Source: Kaistella sp. (GTDB taxonomy: Bacteria > Bacteroidota > Bacteroidia > Flavobacteriales > Weeksellaceae). From it: 64,000 bases of DNA. The DNA lies in NCBI GenBank assembly GCA_019459085.1, contig JAIBEW010000003.1, forward strand, positions 1 to 64,000. Reading direction: 5' to 3'. Under the pieces are notes generated by a model that worked only from the letters and a program-made list of their open reading frames with translations, was not told the DNA's origin and made no database searches. The position numbers and the translations under genes were made by a program. Within the stretch, counting starts at the first letter, position 1. Each line of letters starts with the position of its first letter. Shown in pieces: positions 41,645-50,347 of this stretch.

Positions 41645-44600
41645 TTAAATTTTATCGTACAGCCAGACTCTTAGCAGGGAAACCAACTGATCAATATCCA
41701 CAGGTTTGGAGATATAGTCAGACGCGCCCACGGCAATACATTTCTCCCGGTCACCCATCATCGCTTTCGAGGTGACGGCCAGAACAGGAAGGTTCGTAAA
41801 CTGAGCAGAAGACCGGATTTCACGGATGGTTTCGTAGCCGTCCATTTCGGGCATCATCATATCCATCAGAACAACATCGATTGCAGGATCCTTCTGAAGT
41901 ACTTCAAGGGCTTCTTTCCCATCCATTGCAGGTATGACGTTCATTCCCTGCAGCTCCAGAGCTTTGGTAAGCGAAAATATATTCCGCACGTCGTCGTCTG
42001 CAATCAGCACAGTTTTGTCTTTTAAAATATTACGCAGTTCGCCCTCATGTTCAGATCCAAGGATTCTCTGCTGTTTTTTTCTGTTTTTTTCTTCAACAAG
42101 ATGAAGGAACAGCCCGGCTTCATCCAAAATACGTTGGTAGGAGTAGGCAGTCTTAACCACAATGGAATCTGCATATTTTTTTATGCGGTTTTCCTCTCCC
42201 TGCGAAAGGTTTTTACCGGTAAACACAATGATTGGCAGATGTTCCAGACCTTTGTTCTGTTTAATGGTTTCCAGGGTGTCATACGCATTACGGTCCGGTA
42301 CTCCCATGTCGAGGATGACGCAGTCTATTTCTCGGTTATGCAGTGACTCAATGCTGTCTGACACATTATTCGCGATATCGGTCGTAATGTTGTTGGCACT
42401 TAAGAAGTAGCTGAGTGCTTTGGCGTGCTGCTCATTCTCTTCAACAATCAGTACTTTTTTAGGCGAGCGGTTCAGGGCATTTTCCAGTTTGCTGAAGATT
42501 TCCTGCATCTGCTCGAGAGCAAACGGTTTATTGATGAAATCTACCGCGCCTCTCAATAAGCTTTCCTGTTTGAATTTCATGGAAGACATGATGTGAACAG
42601 GGATTGGTTTGGTCTGAGGATTTGACTTCAGTACTTCCATAACCTGCCAACCGTCCATTACAGGAAGCTGAATATCCAGTAGAATAGCGAGCGGCATAAA
42701 CTGCTTTGCCATTTCAATACCAGCATCGCCGCGAACAGCAACAATGCCTTTGTAATTTTTAGTTCTCGAAAAATCTAAAAGTATTTTCGCAAAAGCGGTG
42801 TCATCCTCAATGATGAGAATCACTTTATCGCCCTCCCTGATATTCTCCCTGTCGTCCGGAATGGGTTGCGGAATGTGTTCAGCAATAAATCTAACAGGTG
42901 CTTCCTGCAATATCTCAACCTGTTTTAGAGAGTTTTCATCGGAATCCTCAGGTTGCTGGTTAGACTGAACTGTCGCAGCATCCACAGGTACCGTCAGGGT
43001 AAATTCGCTTCCGACGCCTTCGGTGCTTTTAAGGTCAATTTTTCCTCCAAGTAAGCGCGTAAGTTCGCGGCTGATGGAAAGCCCAAGTCCTGTGCCGCCG
43101 TATTTGCGTTGTGTAGAGCCATCGGCCTGCTGAAAGGCTTCAAATACCAGCCGAAGTTTGTCTTTTGGAATGCCGATACCGGTGTCCGTTACTCTGAAGA
43201 TTATATTTTCCTTCGAATCGTCATTAGAAACCTGCATCATTATGCTGCCTTCGGATGTGAATTTAATAGCATTGGAAAGGAGATTCTTCAGGATCTGTTC
43301 CAAACGGAGTTTGTCAGTATGCAGAATAGGGGTGGTGCCTTTTTCTGTTTCAAAATGTAACTGCAGGTTTTTATTCCTGGCCATCGGATCAAACAGCATC
43401 TTCATGTCCGCAGTTATTTCTTCCAGGGGTACATGATTGATTTCCAAAGTCATCTTACCGGATTCAATCTTGGAAAGGTCCAGGATTTCATCAATAAGCG
43501 TAAGCAGGCCTTGTCCCGAACTCTGCATCACCTCTGCAAATTCCACATACTGCTCATCCAGATCTTCACTTTCGGACATTAATTTCGAGAGGAGCAAAAT
43601 GGAGTTGAGCGGGGTGCGGAGTTCATGCGACATATTGGCAAGAAATTCAGATTTGTACTTCGTACTTTGCTCCAGTTCGAGTGATTTCTGCTGAATGTCA
43701 TTATTGTGCTTCTCGATCAGAGCATTTTTTTCTTCCAGTAGACTGCTTCTTTCCTCGAGCTCCTGGTTGCTTTGCATTAATTCTTCCTGCTGTACCCTTA
43801 GTTCTTCATCTGATGCCAGCAGTTTCTGTGATTGTGCCTCTAGTTCCGCGTTGATGTTTTCGAGTTCTGAATGCTGCGTCTGCAGTTCTTCAGACTGTGC
43901 CTGCGTTTCTTCCAGAAGTTCCTGCATTTTAATCCGGCTCTGGGCGCTGTAAAATGCAAGACCCATATTACCCGATACCGCATCTAAAAATTCCAGCTGT
44001 CGGGAGGAATAATGCTGGGTCGCGCCCAGCTCGATTACCCCTATGGGGACATGATATCTGGTGATCGGGAACGCGATAACACTCTGAGGTTTTGTATTTC
44101 CGGTGGCATAACTGATGGTGGCATCATGATCCGTGATGTTTTCGACTACAATAGGTTGAGAGGAGCGGAAAGCCTCGCCCGCGATTCCCTCACCAATCTG
44201 CAGTGTTTTTTTAACACCGCCGTCTGCGGCAAAAGTGCCGGTCAGATGCAGCTGGTTGTCCTCTCCCTGAAGATAGATGGCCGCAACCCGGCTTTGAGTG
44301 TGTTGGGTGATGCTTTCCAGAAGATCCGCAGCGAGCGTTTCGATACTCTTTTCTCCCATCGTGCGGTCATTCAGTTGTGCAATTGCCGAACTCAGCCATT
44401 CTTTTTCCTCCAGTGACTGAAATGAATTCTGCAGCGATTCCGCCATTTGGTTCAGCGGTTCGGCAACACTTCCGAGGCTGTCTTTGGCATTCTGATCCAA
44501 AAGGATATGGTAATCGCCCCCCGAGATTTGCAAAGCCACCTTCTCAATGGCCAAAAGGCGGTTCTCGGTCTCCTCGTTCTTCAGTTTCAGTTCCTGGGCA

Positions 44601-45226
44601 AGCTTCGATTTTTCACTGAAATCCTGTGAAACCCTTCGGAAGAATACCAAAGTGATTGTAATAGCAAGCAGTGCCGAAAGAATGATGAGCAGGGGAGTAT
44701 AGCGCGAGAACTGCTCCATTGTTTCGGTGCGGGATTTCAGGATGGCCGTTTCCTCGGTCTGCATGCTGGCGACAGTCGTGCGGATCTCGTCCATATGTTT
44801 TTTACCCGCCAACAGCTGTTCAGCGGTTACGGCTTGATTCCTTTTTTTGTAGTTGATATTCTGTTCCAGAATCTGCAGCCGCGCCCGAATGTTCATTTGC
44901 AGGTTCTTAAAATTGCCTTTTTGGACACCGGTTGGAGAAATCTCAGAGGATAAGCCCTCAATGCCGGCTGTTATTTTTTCCTTTGCCGTGGTATACGGTT
45001 CCAGAAAAACTGGATCGCCTGTCAGGAGAAATCCCCGCTGGCCGGTTTCTGCATCCTTCACATAAGACAGAACACTGTTCAGGTCTCTTATGATTCGGTT
45101 ACTTTTGCGAACCATCTGCGAACTCTCAATCAGATTCTTGATGCTGATGTAAGATGCAAAGGAACTTATGAATAAGAGGATAAGCGATAATCCCAGACCG
45201 TAAAGCAGATTTCTTTTAAAAGTCAT
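41645..45226 (-). CDS. Hybrid sensor histidine kinase with three receivers (CHASE3-GAF-HK-REC-REC-REC)
   Basis: 1193 aa from ATG 45226 (MTFKRNLLYGLGLSLILL); a longer frame overlaps the upstream kinase gene. Order: TM (about 8-28), CHASE3 sensor with DAETGQRGFLLTGDP, TM (about 178-198), HAMP-like linker, GAF (about 300-430), long coiled coil (430-530, Glu/Gln-rich), HisKA with SHELRTPLNS, HATPase with DTGIGIPKDK and GGTGLGLSI, then three receivers. REC1 (LLDIQLPVMDGW) and REC3 (LMDMMMPEMDGYE) look intact; REC2 has EEN instead of the acidic pair but keeps the Asp. CHASE3 senses an unknown extracytoplasmic cue. Confidence 0.92.
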   Translation of the reverse strand: MTFKRNLLYGLGLSLILLFISSFASYISIKNLIESSQMVRKSNRIIRDLNSVLSYVKDAETGQRGFLLTGDPVFLEPYTTAKEKITAGIEGLSSEISPTGVQKGNFKNLQMNIRARLQILEQNINYKKRNQAVTAEQLLAGKKHMDEIRTTVASMQTEETAILKSRTETMEQFSRYTPLLIILSALLAITITLVFFRRVSQDFSEKSKLAQELKLKNEETENRLLAIEKVALQISGGDYHILLDQNAKDSLGSVAEPLNQMAESLQNSFQSLEEKEWLSSAIAQLNDRTMGEKSIETLAADLLESITQHTQSRVAAIYLQGEDNQLHLTGTFAADGGVKKTLQIGEGIAGEAFRSSQPIVVENITDHDATISYATGNTKPQSVIAFPITRYHVPIGVIELGATQHYSSRQLEFLDAVSGNMGLAFYSAQSRIKMQELLEETQAQSEELQTQHSELENINAELEAQSQKLLASDEELRVQQEELMQSNQELEERSSLLEEKNALIEKHNNDIQQKSLELEQSTKYKSEFLANMSHELRTPLNSILLLSKLMSESEDLDEQYVEFAEVMQSSGQGLLTLIDEILDLSKIESGKMTLEINHVPLEEITADMKMLFDPMARNKNLQLHFETEKGTTPILHTDKLRLEQILKNLLSNAIKFTSEGSIMMQVSNDDSKENIIFRVTDTGIGIPKDKLRLVFEAFQQADGSTQRKYGGTGLGLSISRELTRLLGGKIDLKSTEGVGSEFTLTVPVDAATVQSNQQPEDSDENSLKQVEILQEAPVRFIAEHIPQPIPDDRENIREGDKVILIIEDDTAFAKILLDFSRTKNYKGIVAVRGDAGIEMAKQFMPLAILLDIQLPVMDGWQVMEVLKSNPQTKPIPVHIMSSMKFKQESLLRGAVDFINKPFALEQMQEIFSKLENALNRSPKKVLIVEENEQHAKALSYFLSANNITTDIANNVSDSIESLHNREIDCVILDMGVPDRNAYDTLETIKQNKGLEHLPIIVFTGKNLSQGEENRIKKYADSIVVKTAYSYQRILDEAGLFLHLVEEKNRKKQQRILGSEHEGELRNILKDKTVLIADDDVRNIFSLTKALELQGMNVIPAMDGKEALEVLQKDPAIDVVLMDMMMPEMDGYETIREIRSSAQFTNLPVLAVTSKAMMGDREKCIAVGASDYISKPVDIDQLVSLLRVWLYDKI

Positions 45227-45242
45227 ATTGTTGGTTATTGTT

Positions 45243-46361
45243 TTAATCCTTTTCAGGATGTAATGGTAAATGAAAATAAAATTCAGATCCTTCGCCAAGT
45301 GTACTGTTTACGCCTATTCTTCCGGCATGGCGGTCGATGATTTCTTCGCAGATATACAGGCCGATACCGAGTCCCTGAAAGCGTTCGGAGGTTTCCTCAA
45401 TCCGGTAAAATTTCTCAAAGATTTTTAACCGGTGCTCTTCAGACATGCCGATTCCGAAATCCTTTACCGAAAAATAAATTTCATTGCCGCGCAGTTCTGA
45501 ACAGATATGGATTTCTTCAGTTCCGGGTGCATATTTTACGGCGTTGGTAATGAAGTTCACGATAACCTGTTCTATACGCATTTCGTCTCCATACACAAGG
45601 CCTTCAATCTGGCCTTTTTTTACAAATTGAATTTGGGGATTAGACTGCTGCATGATTTCCAGAATATGATCCAGCAACTCATCAAATAAAAAATATTGGC
45701 GGTTGAACTTTAGTTTGCCGCTTTCTATCTTCGACATGTCCAGAAGGTCGGCAATAAGTAAATTCAACTTTTCGATTTGAGTCTGTACTTTCTGCAGCCG
45801 GGTCTTCACGGTCTGAATGTCATTTTTATCCAGACTTCGCTCGAGTAGCTGAATGTAACCCTTGATGCTGGTCATTGGGGTCTTCAGTTCATGACTGGCA
45901 ATGCTGATGAATTCATCTTTTTTACGTTCTGCCTCTTTACGGAACTCAATTTCTTCCCGCAGGGCTTTCTGCATATCATTCAGTGCCCGGCTCTGTTCAT
46001 AAATCCGGTAAAAGGTCTGTACTTTCAGGAGAAGGATATTCATATCCACAGGTTTGCTGATATAATCCAATCCTCCCGATGAATAGCCGCGGGTGATCAT
46101 TTTAACGTCGGCACTGGCGGCAGACAGAAAAATAATGGCGGTTTCTTTTGCTTTGCGGTAGCCCGAAATCGTTTCCGCCACTTCAAAACCATCCATTCCC
46201 GGCATCTGAACATCCAGAATGACCAGTACATACGATTTTTTAAGTATTTTTTTCAGCGCTTCTTCGCCAGATGATGCGGTATCTACCTCAAAATCATTCT
46301 TCTCAAGTACTTTTTTTAAGGATATAATGTTTTCCTGTGAATCATCAACGATTAGGATCAT
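45243..46361 (-). CDS. Response regulator-histidine kinase fusion (REC-HK)
   Basis: 372 aa from ATG 46361 (MILIVDDSQEN); the track-like start six bases upstream is TTG. Receiver domain 1-120 (LVILDVQMPGMDGFE; YISKPVDMN), a coiled-coil linker, HisKA with SHELKTPMTS and HATPase with FITNAVKYA, KDFGIGM, QGLGIGLYI. Soluble. First gene of the six-gene operon, with its own promoter; 16 bp before the hybrid kinase ATG. A kinase controlled by its own receiver can relay phosphate from another kinase. Confidence 0.9.
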   Translation of the reverse strand: MILIVDDSQENIISLKKVLEKNDFEVDTASSGEEALKKILKKSYVLVILDVQMPGMDGFEVAETISGYRKAKETAIIFLSAASADVKMITRGYSSGGLDYISKPVDMNILLLKVQTFYRIYEQSRALNDMQKALREEIEFRKEAERKKDEFISIASHELKTPMTSIKGYIQLLERSLDKNDIQTVKTRLQKVQTQIEKLNLLIADLLDMSKIESGKLKFNRQYFLFDELLDHILEIMQQSNPQIQFVKKGQIEGLVYGDEMRIEQVIVNFITNAVKYAPGTEEIHICSELRGNEIYFSVKDFGIGMSEEHRLKIFEKFYRIEETSERFQGLGIGLYICEEIIDRHAGRIGVNSTLGEGSEFYFHLPLHPEKD

Positions 46362-46396
46362 TTGCAAAAGAGATTAAATTGTATAATAAAAGACAC

Positions 46397-46426
46397 CAAA
46401 GATAATACTTTTGGGTTTATGGCAAA
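46397..46426 (-). promoter_or_regulatory. Promoter of the phosphorelay operon
   Basis: Minus strand: -33 TTTG (46423-46426), 18-bp spacer, -7 TATCTTTG (46397-46404). Predicted start near 46390, 29 bases before the ATG. Confidence 0.7.
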
Positions 46427-46535
46427 GTTAAAAGCCTGATGAGACATTCAGCAGGCGTTGCTCTCTGAAGGATCTTATTGCTGTTCAGGCTTTGACGCCA
46501 ATAAACATCTAAAGGCAGTGTTGAGTTAAAATTGC

Positions 46536-46731
46536 GAGACGGCCAAATTATTCAGGTTCATGTCGTCTCGGATGCCAGACGGCGCCATCCTGTTCAGGAT
46601 CATGCTTTCTCGCAAACGAGAAAGGGCAAACCAGTTTGGGTTCATCGTTTCTCGTTTGCGAGACGGGGCAAAACTGTTTTGGTTTAAGGTTTCTCGCAAC
46701 CGAGACGGCGCCATCCTGTTTTTTGGTGCGG
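46536..46731. repeat. Tandem array of about 42-bp units with paired small hairpins
   Basis: Five units start at 46536, 46576, 46618, 46660 and 46702 (periods 40, 42, 42, 42). Each begins GAGACGG or a variant. Hairpin 1 at unit borders: CTTTCTCGCAAACGAGAAAG, TTCTCGTTTGCGAGA, TCTCGCAACCGAGA. Hairpin 2 inside units: ATCCTGTTCAGGAT, CAAACCAGTTTG, CAAAACTGTTTTG. Hairpin 2 sequence differs but pairing is kept. Open frames cross the array on both strands, because 42 is divisible by three, but one 40-bp unit breaks the phase. It lies after the DUF6985 gene and upstream of the phosphorelay promoter. Confidence 0.85.
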
Positions 46732-46818
46732 GAATAATATGTTTTACCGACGATCACTAAAGTCAAGTCTAATAAATTAATACGGTACTGAAGTAGGAGT
46801 AGTCGGTTTCTTTGGTCT

Positions 46819-47373
46819 TCAAAATTGAGATAAAAGTTCATCTTCCTCATCAGGTTTGTTGTATGCATCTGCTTCTGTCAAATGCCCGTCCTGGTCACTT
46901 ATCCGTGTTAATTTTTTTCCCTGCCTGAACACTAATTGCAGTCCGTGTTCCTGTTCCCAGTCACATTCGCAGGCGACCTGAATATAAATATCCTGTTCGT
47001 TATAAGGTCTTCTTGCCACATAGATTTCTGTGGGGTGAATATGATTCCAAATGTCGTTTTTATCGGTAATTTGTCTTAAAGGCGCGTCAGTTTCATCAAA
47101 CTCAATATCTTCCAGGAAGTCCATACAGTTTCTGTAAGCCAGTTCTGAAATGGAATTCCGGTCTGCTTCATTTAAATGCAGAAAATTTGTTAAGGCTACA
47201 TCGGCCTCTTCAATAAAAGTGTGGTCGTCTTCCGGTTCAAATTCCACAAATGTTATGATCAGTTTTTCGTTGTTAAAGTATGGAATTTCAATGGGTTGAC
47301 TTTTCCACCAGTCCGGAAAAGTGTCGTCCTGCAGTAACCGTCCGATTATTGTTGAAGAGATCTCTTTTTTCAT
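46819..47373 (-). CDS. DUF6985-like protein, possible immunity protein
   Basis: 184-aa acidic soluble protein. The C-terminal half (IYVARRPYNEQDIYIQVACECDW split around EQEHGLQLVFRQGKKL) matches the DUF6985 style, where CECDWEQEHGL is the hallmark. These occur in polymorphic toxin loci and alone. It follows a SUKH gene by 13 bp; together they look like orphan immunity genes. Function unproven. Confidence 0.75.
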   Translation of the reverse strand: MKKEISSTIIGRLLQDDTFPDWWKSQPIEIPYFNNEKLIITFVEFEPEDDHTFIEEADVALTNFLHLNEADRNSISELAYRNCMDFLEDIEFDETDAPLRQITDKNDIWNHIHPTEIYVARRPYNEQDIYIQVACECDWEQEHGLQLVFRQGKKLTRISDQDGHLTEADAYNKPDEEDELLSQF

Positions 47374-47386
47374 TGTGTTTGGTGTT

Positions 47387-47812
47387 TTATGTAAACCATT
47401 CCTGTCCCTTATCCAGGCGCACTAAAAAATCTGTAAACGAAGTTCCGATTTCAATATGATGATTTCGGTTCAGGTCAATGAAGGGCGAAAGCACAATTCT
47501 ACAACGGCTTTCCGCAACAGGCTCAATGGCAATGAACTCACTGCTTCCATTTCCTCCAATTCCAAGTGTTTTGGGTAGGCTGCTGAAAATCCCATATTCC
47601 CTATTGTTTTCTACAAGTTGATCAAGGTCCCAAAGTTTCACAAATTCCTGACCTATAAATCCTTCAAACCCGGAGTAGTTTTGAAGATAAATTCTGTAGT
47701 CAGCCGGAAGCCTGAATTTTACGATACTTTCAATTTCATCAATAGTGGCTAGGGGCTTTTCCATACGCTTGTAGCAATGGTAATGGATAAGAATGTTCTC
47801 AAATATTTCCAT
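47387..47812 (-). CDS. SMI1/KNR4 (SUKH) family protein
   Basis: 141-aa SUKH-superfamily protein: EIESIVKFRLPADYRIYLQ with the conserved LPxDYxxYL, then NYSGFEGFIG, LWDLDQLVENN, GNGSSEFIAIE. Many members protect against contact-dependent toxins. No toxin gene is adjacent; the barnase gene 45 kb away has its own barstar. Starts 45 bp after pstB on the same strand. Confidence 0.88.
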   Translation of the reverse strand: MEIFENILIHYHCYKRMEKPLATIDEIESIVKFRLPADYRIYLQNYSGFEGFIGQEFVKLWDLDQLVENNREYGIFSSLPKTLGIGGNGSSEFIAIEPVAESRCRIVLSPFIDLNRNHHIEIGTSFTDFLVRLDKGQEWFT

Positions 47813-47857
47813 TTTATTTTTTTAATTCCGCGAAGATGGAGCAGCCGTAAGCAGCTG

Positions 47858-48619
47858 CTATCCAAAATGGCCTCCAACATAGCGCTGGGTGAGTTCATTC
47901 TGGGGGTGATTAAAAATCGCATCGCAACTGTCAAATTCAATGAGTTCGCCTAAATACATAAAGGCGACTTTCTCGGAGATGCGCTGTGCCTGCTGCATAT
48001 TGTGGGTGACAATTACAATGGTAAAATCCTTTTTGAGTTTCAGGATCAGTTCTTCAATTTTTTTGGTACTGATGGGGTCAAGGGCAGAGCAGGGTTCATC
48101 CATCAGAATCACCTCGGGCCTTAGCACCACAGTCCGGGCAATGCAGAGACGCTGTTGCTGGCCTCCGGATAATTTTACTGCTGGCTTTTTCAGTTCGTCT
48201 TTTACTTCGTCCCATAAAAAACTTTCCTCCAGGGCGTGTCGGATCAGCTTGGGGATCTCGTTTTTTGAATAGTTGTGAATTTTTAAAGCGTATGAAAGAT
48301 TTTCATAAATGCTTTTCGGCAACGGATTCGGTTTTTGAAAAACCATACCTATGCGTTTACGGATATCGGTTACTGAATTTTGACTGTCATACAGATCCAA
48401 ATCATCTAAAAAAAGTTTGCCTTCTATGTGCGCGTCAGATGTTAAATCGTGCATCCGGTTGAAACAGCGGAGCAGTGTAGATTTTCCGCATCCCGAAGGG
48501 CCGATTAATGAGGTGACCTGATTTTTTGGGAAATCAATATTGATGTTTTTTAGAATGTGTTTCTTTCCGAAATGGAGGTTCAGATTTTCTGCCCTCAGTT
48601 TTATGGTGTCCATTTTCAA
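47858..48619 (-). CDS. pstB: Phosphate ABC transporter ATP-binding protein PstB
   Basis: Energises high-affinity phosphate import. 253 aa. Walker A GPSGCGKST, Q-loop MVFQKPNPLP (typical PstB), signature LSGGQQQRLCIART, Walker B VILMDEPCSALDP, and switch His in IVTHNMQQAQR. Its ATG overlaps the pstA stop by 4 bp. Last gene of pstSCAB; phoU, which commonly follows, is absent. Confidence 0.96.
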   Translation of the reverse strand: MKMDTIKLRAENLNLHFGKKHILKNINIDFPKNQVTSLIGPSGCGKSTLLRCFNRMHDLTSDAHIEGKLFLDDLDLYDSQNSVTDIRKRIGMVFQKPNPLPKSIYENLSYALKIHNYSKNEIPKLIRHALEESFLWDEVKDELKKPAVKLSGGQQQRLCIARTVVLRPEVILMDEPCSALDPISTKKIEELILKLKKDFTIVIVTHNMQQAQRISEKVAFMYLGELIEFDSCDAIFNHPQNELTQRYVGGHFG

Positions 48620-49470
48620 TCTTGTGTTCTGTTTTTATAACGTAAATAAAAAGCGACGATATTCAGTAAAAATACCAGCAGTATCAATACCGTCGCAGTG
48701 CCGTACGCTAACGGTCTTACCTGCTCTATAGCATTGTGCTGGGTCGATAACATGTATAAATGATATGGAAGTGCCATAAATTCCTGATTGGGCGAAGTGA
48801 TGACCCCGTTTATATAAAAGGCAACACCCGTAAACAGGATGGGTGCGGTTTCTCCGGCAGCCCGGGAGAGCGTTAAGATGACTCCGGTAAGAATTCCGGG
48901 CAGTGCTTTTGGCAACACAATATCCTTAATCGTTTCCGCCTGGGTGACCCCCAATGCCAATGTCGCTTCCCGCAGGCTGTTGGGAATTCTTTTCAACGCT
49001 TCTTCAGTCGTGGTAATGATATAGGGTAAGGACAGTAGGCCTAAGGTTAGACCGGCTGATAATATGGATGTGCCGAAATGCAGTGCCTGTACAAATAAGG
49101 CCAAACCAAATAAGCCGTAAATGATAGAAGGAATGCCGGCCAGATTTCTGATGGAGGCACGGATAATATTGGTCAGCAACGAGGGTTTGGCATATTCATT
49201 CAGGTATACTGCACAGGCGACCCCAAACGGAACCGCAAACAGGGTTGTAATAAAAGTGAGTGAAACGGTGCCGATGATCGCCGGAAGAATTCCCCCCTTC
49301 GTCATTCCGTTGGTAGGAAAAGACGATATGAATTCCCACGACAGACTCGAATATCCTTTTGAAAAAATATCCCAAAGGATAACACCTAAAAATAAGCATA
49401 CCGTGAACGTGCTGCCGCAGAGCAGCGCCCAGTTAAGGATATTGTAAATTTTTTTCCTCGTCATCATCAC
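48616..49470 (-). CDS. pstA: Phosphate ABC transporter permease PstA
   Basis: 284-aa inner-membrane permease with six predicted helices. Conserved EAA-type loop: LREATLALGVTQAETIKDIVLPKALPGILTG. N-terminal LFLGVILWDIFSKGYSSLSWEF is typical of PstA. Overlaps pstC and pstB by 4 bp on either side, so it is translationally coupled. Confidence 0.95.
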   Translation of the reverse strand: MMMTRKKIYNILNWALLCGSTFTVCLFLGVILWDIFSKGYSSLSWEFISSFPTNGMTKGGILPAIIGTVSLTFITTLFAVPFGVACAVYLNEYAKPSLLTNIIRASIRNLAGIPSIIYGLFGLALFVQALHFGTSILSAGLTLGLLSLPYIITTTEEALKRIPNSLREATLALGVTQAETIKDIVLPKALPGILTGVILTLSRAAGETAPILFTGVAFYINGVITSPNQEFMALPYHLYMLSTQHNAIEQVRPLAYGTATVLILLVFLLNIVAFYLRYKNRTQD

Positions 49471-50345
49471 GCATGGAATTTTCGAAGACGGTTGGCAAAG
49501 AATTCACCTGCAAAATTTACGGCAAGTGTAATCAGAAATAATAAGGCAGCAATAGCAAACAGTGCAAAGTAATGAGTCGTCTGGTAGGGTACTTCACCCA
49601 TTTCAATGGCAATGGTGGCAGTGATGGTTCTCACAGAATCTAAAAATCCTTTCGGCATCGCAGCGGCATTTCCGGTGGCCATCAGCACCGTCATCGTCTC
49701 GCCCAAAGCTCTTCCGAGGCCGAGCATCACCGCAGCGATTAGCCCCGGAAGTGCTGCAGGAATGGTGACCTTAAAAAGCGTTTCCCATTTGTTGGCTCCT
49801 AACGCAAGCGATGCTTCCCGGTGCGATTGCGGTACAGCGTTAATGGCATCTTCGCTGATGGTAACGATTGTAGGTAAGGCCATCACAGCCAGTAAAATGG
49901 AACCGTTTAATGCGTTTAACCCGTTCTGGATCCCGAAAAGATAAGACAGACCCGGACCTACCAAAACAATTCCCAAAAAACCTATTGCCACTGAGGGAAT
50001 GGCGGCCAGCATTTCGATGATGGGCTTTAAAAACATCTGCACTTTCTTCGGAGCCATTTCTGATAAATAAGCAGCTGTAAAAATTCCTAACGGCACCGCG
50101 ATGATCATAGAACCCGTGGCAACAAGCAGGGTGCTTACCAACAAAGGGACAATGCTGTAATGGGTTTCGGGGTCCCACTGCGACCCGGTAAAAAAGTCGA
50201 TTGGTGATACTTTAAGGAAAAATAAAATACTGTTCGAAAACAGCATAATAAAAATACCCGCGAGCAGGGCGATCGTGATGAGTCCAGTGCTTTTAAAAAT
50301 AATTTTAAACAGACCATCAATCTGTTCTCTCTTTCTTGTGTTCAT
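49467..50345 (-). CDS. pstC: Phosphate ABC transporter permease PstC
   Basis: 292-aa permease. Six transmembrane helices; EAA loop HREASLALGANKWETLFKVT; LGRALGETMTVLMATGNA is diagnostic for PstC. Forms the membrane channel with PstA. Starts 2 bp after pstS ends. Confidence 0.95.
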   Translation of the reverse strand: MNTRKREQIDGLFKIIFKSTGLITIALLAGIFIMLFSNSILFFLKVSPIDFFTGSQWDPETHYSIVPLLVSTLLVATGSMIIAVPLGIFTAAYLSEMAPKKVQMFLKPIIEMLAAIPSVAIGFLGIVLVGPGLSYLFGIQNGLNALNGSILLAVMALPTIVTISEDAINAVPQSHREASLALGANKWETLFKVTIPAALPGLIAAVMLGLGRALGETMTVLMATGNAAAMPKGFLDSVRTITATIAIEMGEVPYQTTHYFALFAIAALLFLITLAVNFAGEFFANRLRKFHA

Positions 50346-50347
50346 TT

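Noticed and set aside
46536..46731. CRISPR array
   Set aside because: No identical direct repeats with unique spacers, the units vary throughout, and no cas genes are near.
46526..46868. Repeat-containing open frames on both strands (14-residue repeats such as APSRKRETMNPNWF)
   Set aside because: At least three frames are open because the unit length is a multiple of three and contains no stops; one unit of 40 bp breaks the phase. Treated as a nucleic-acid repeat, not genes.
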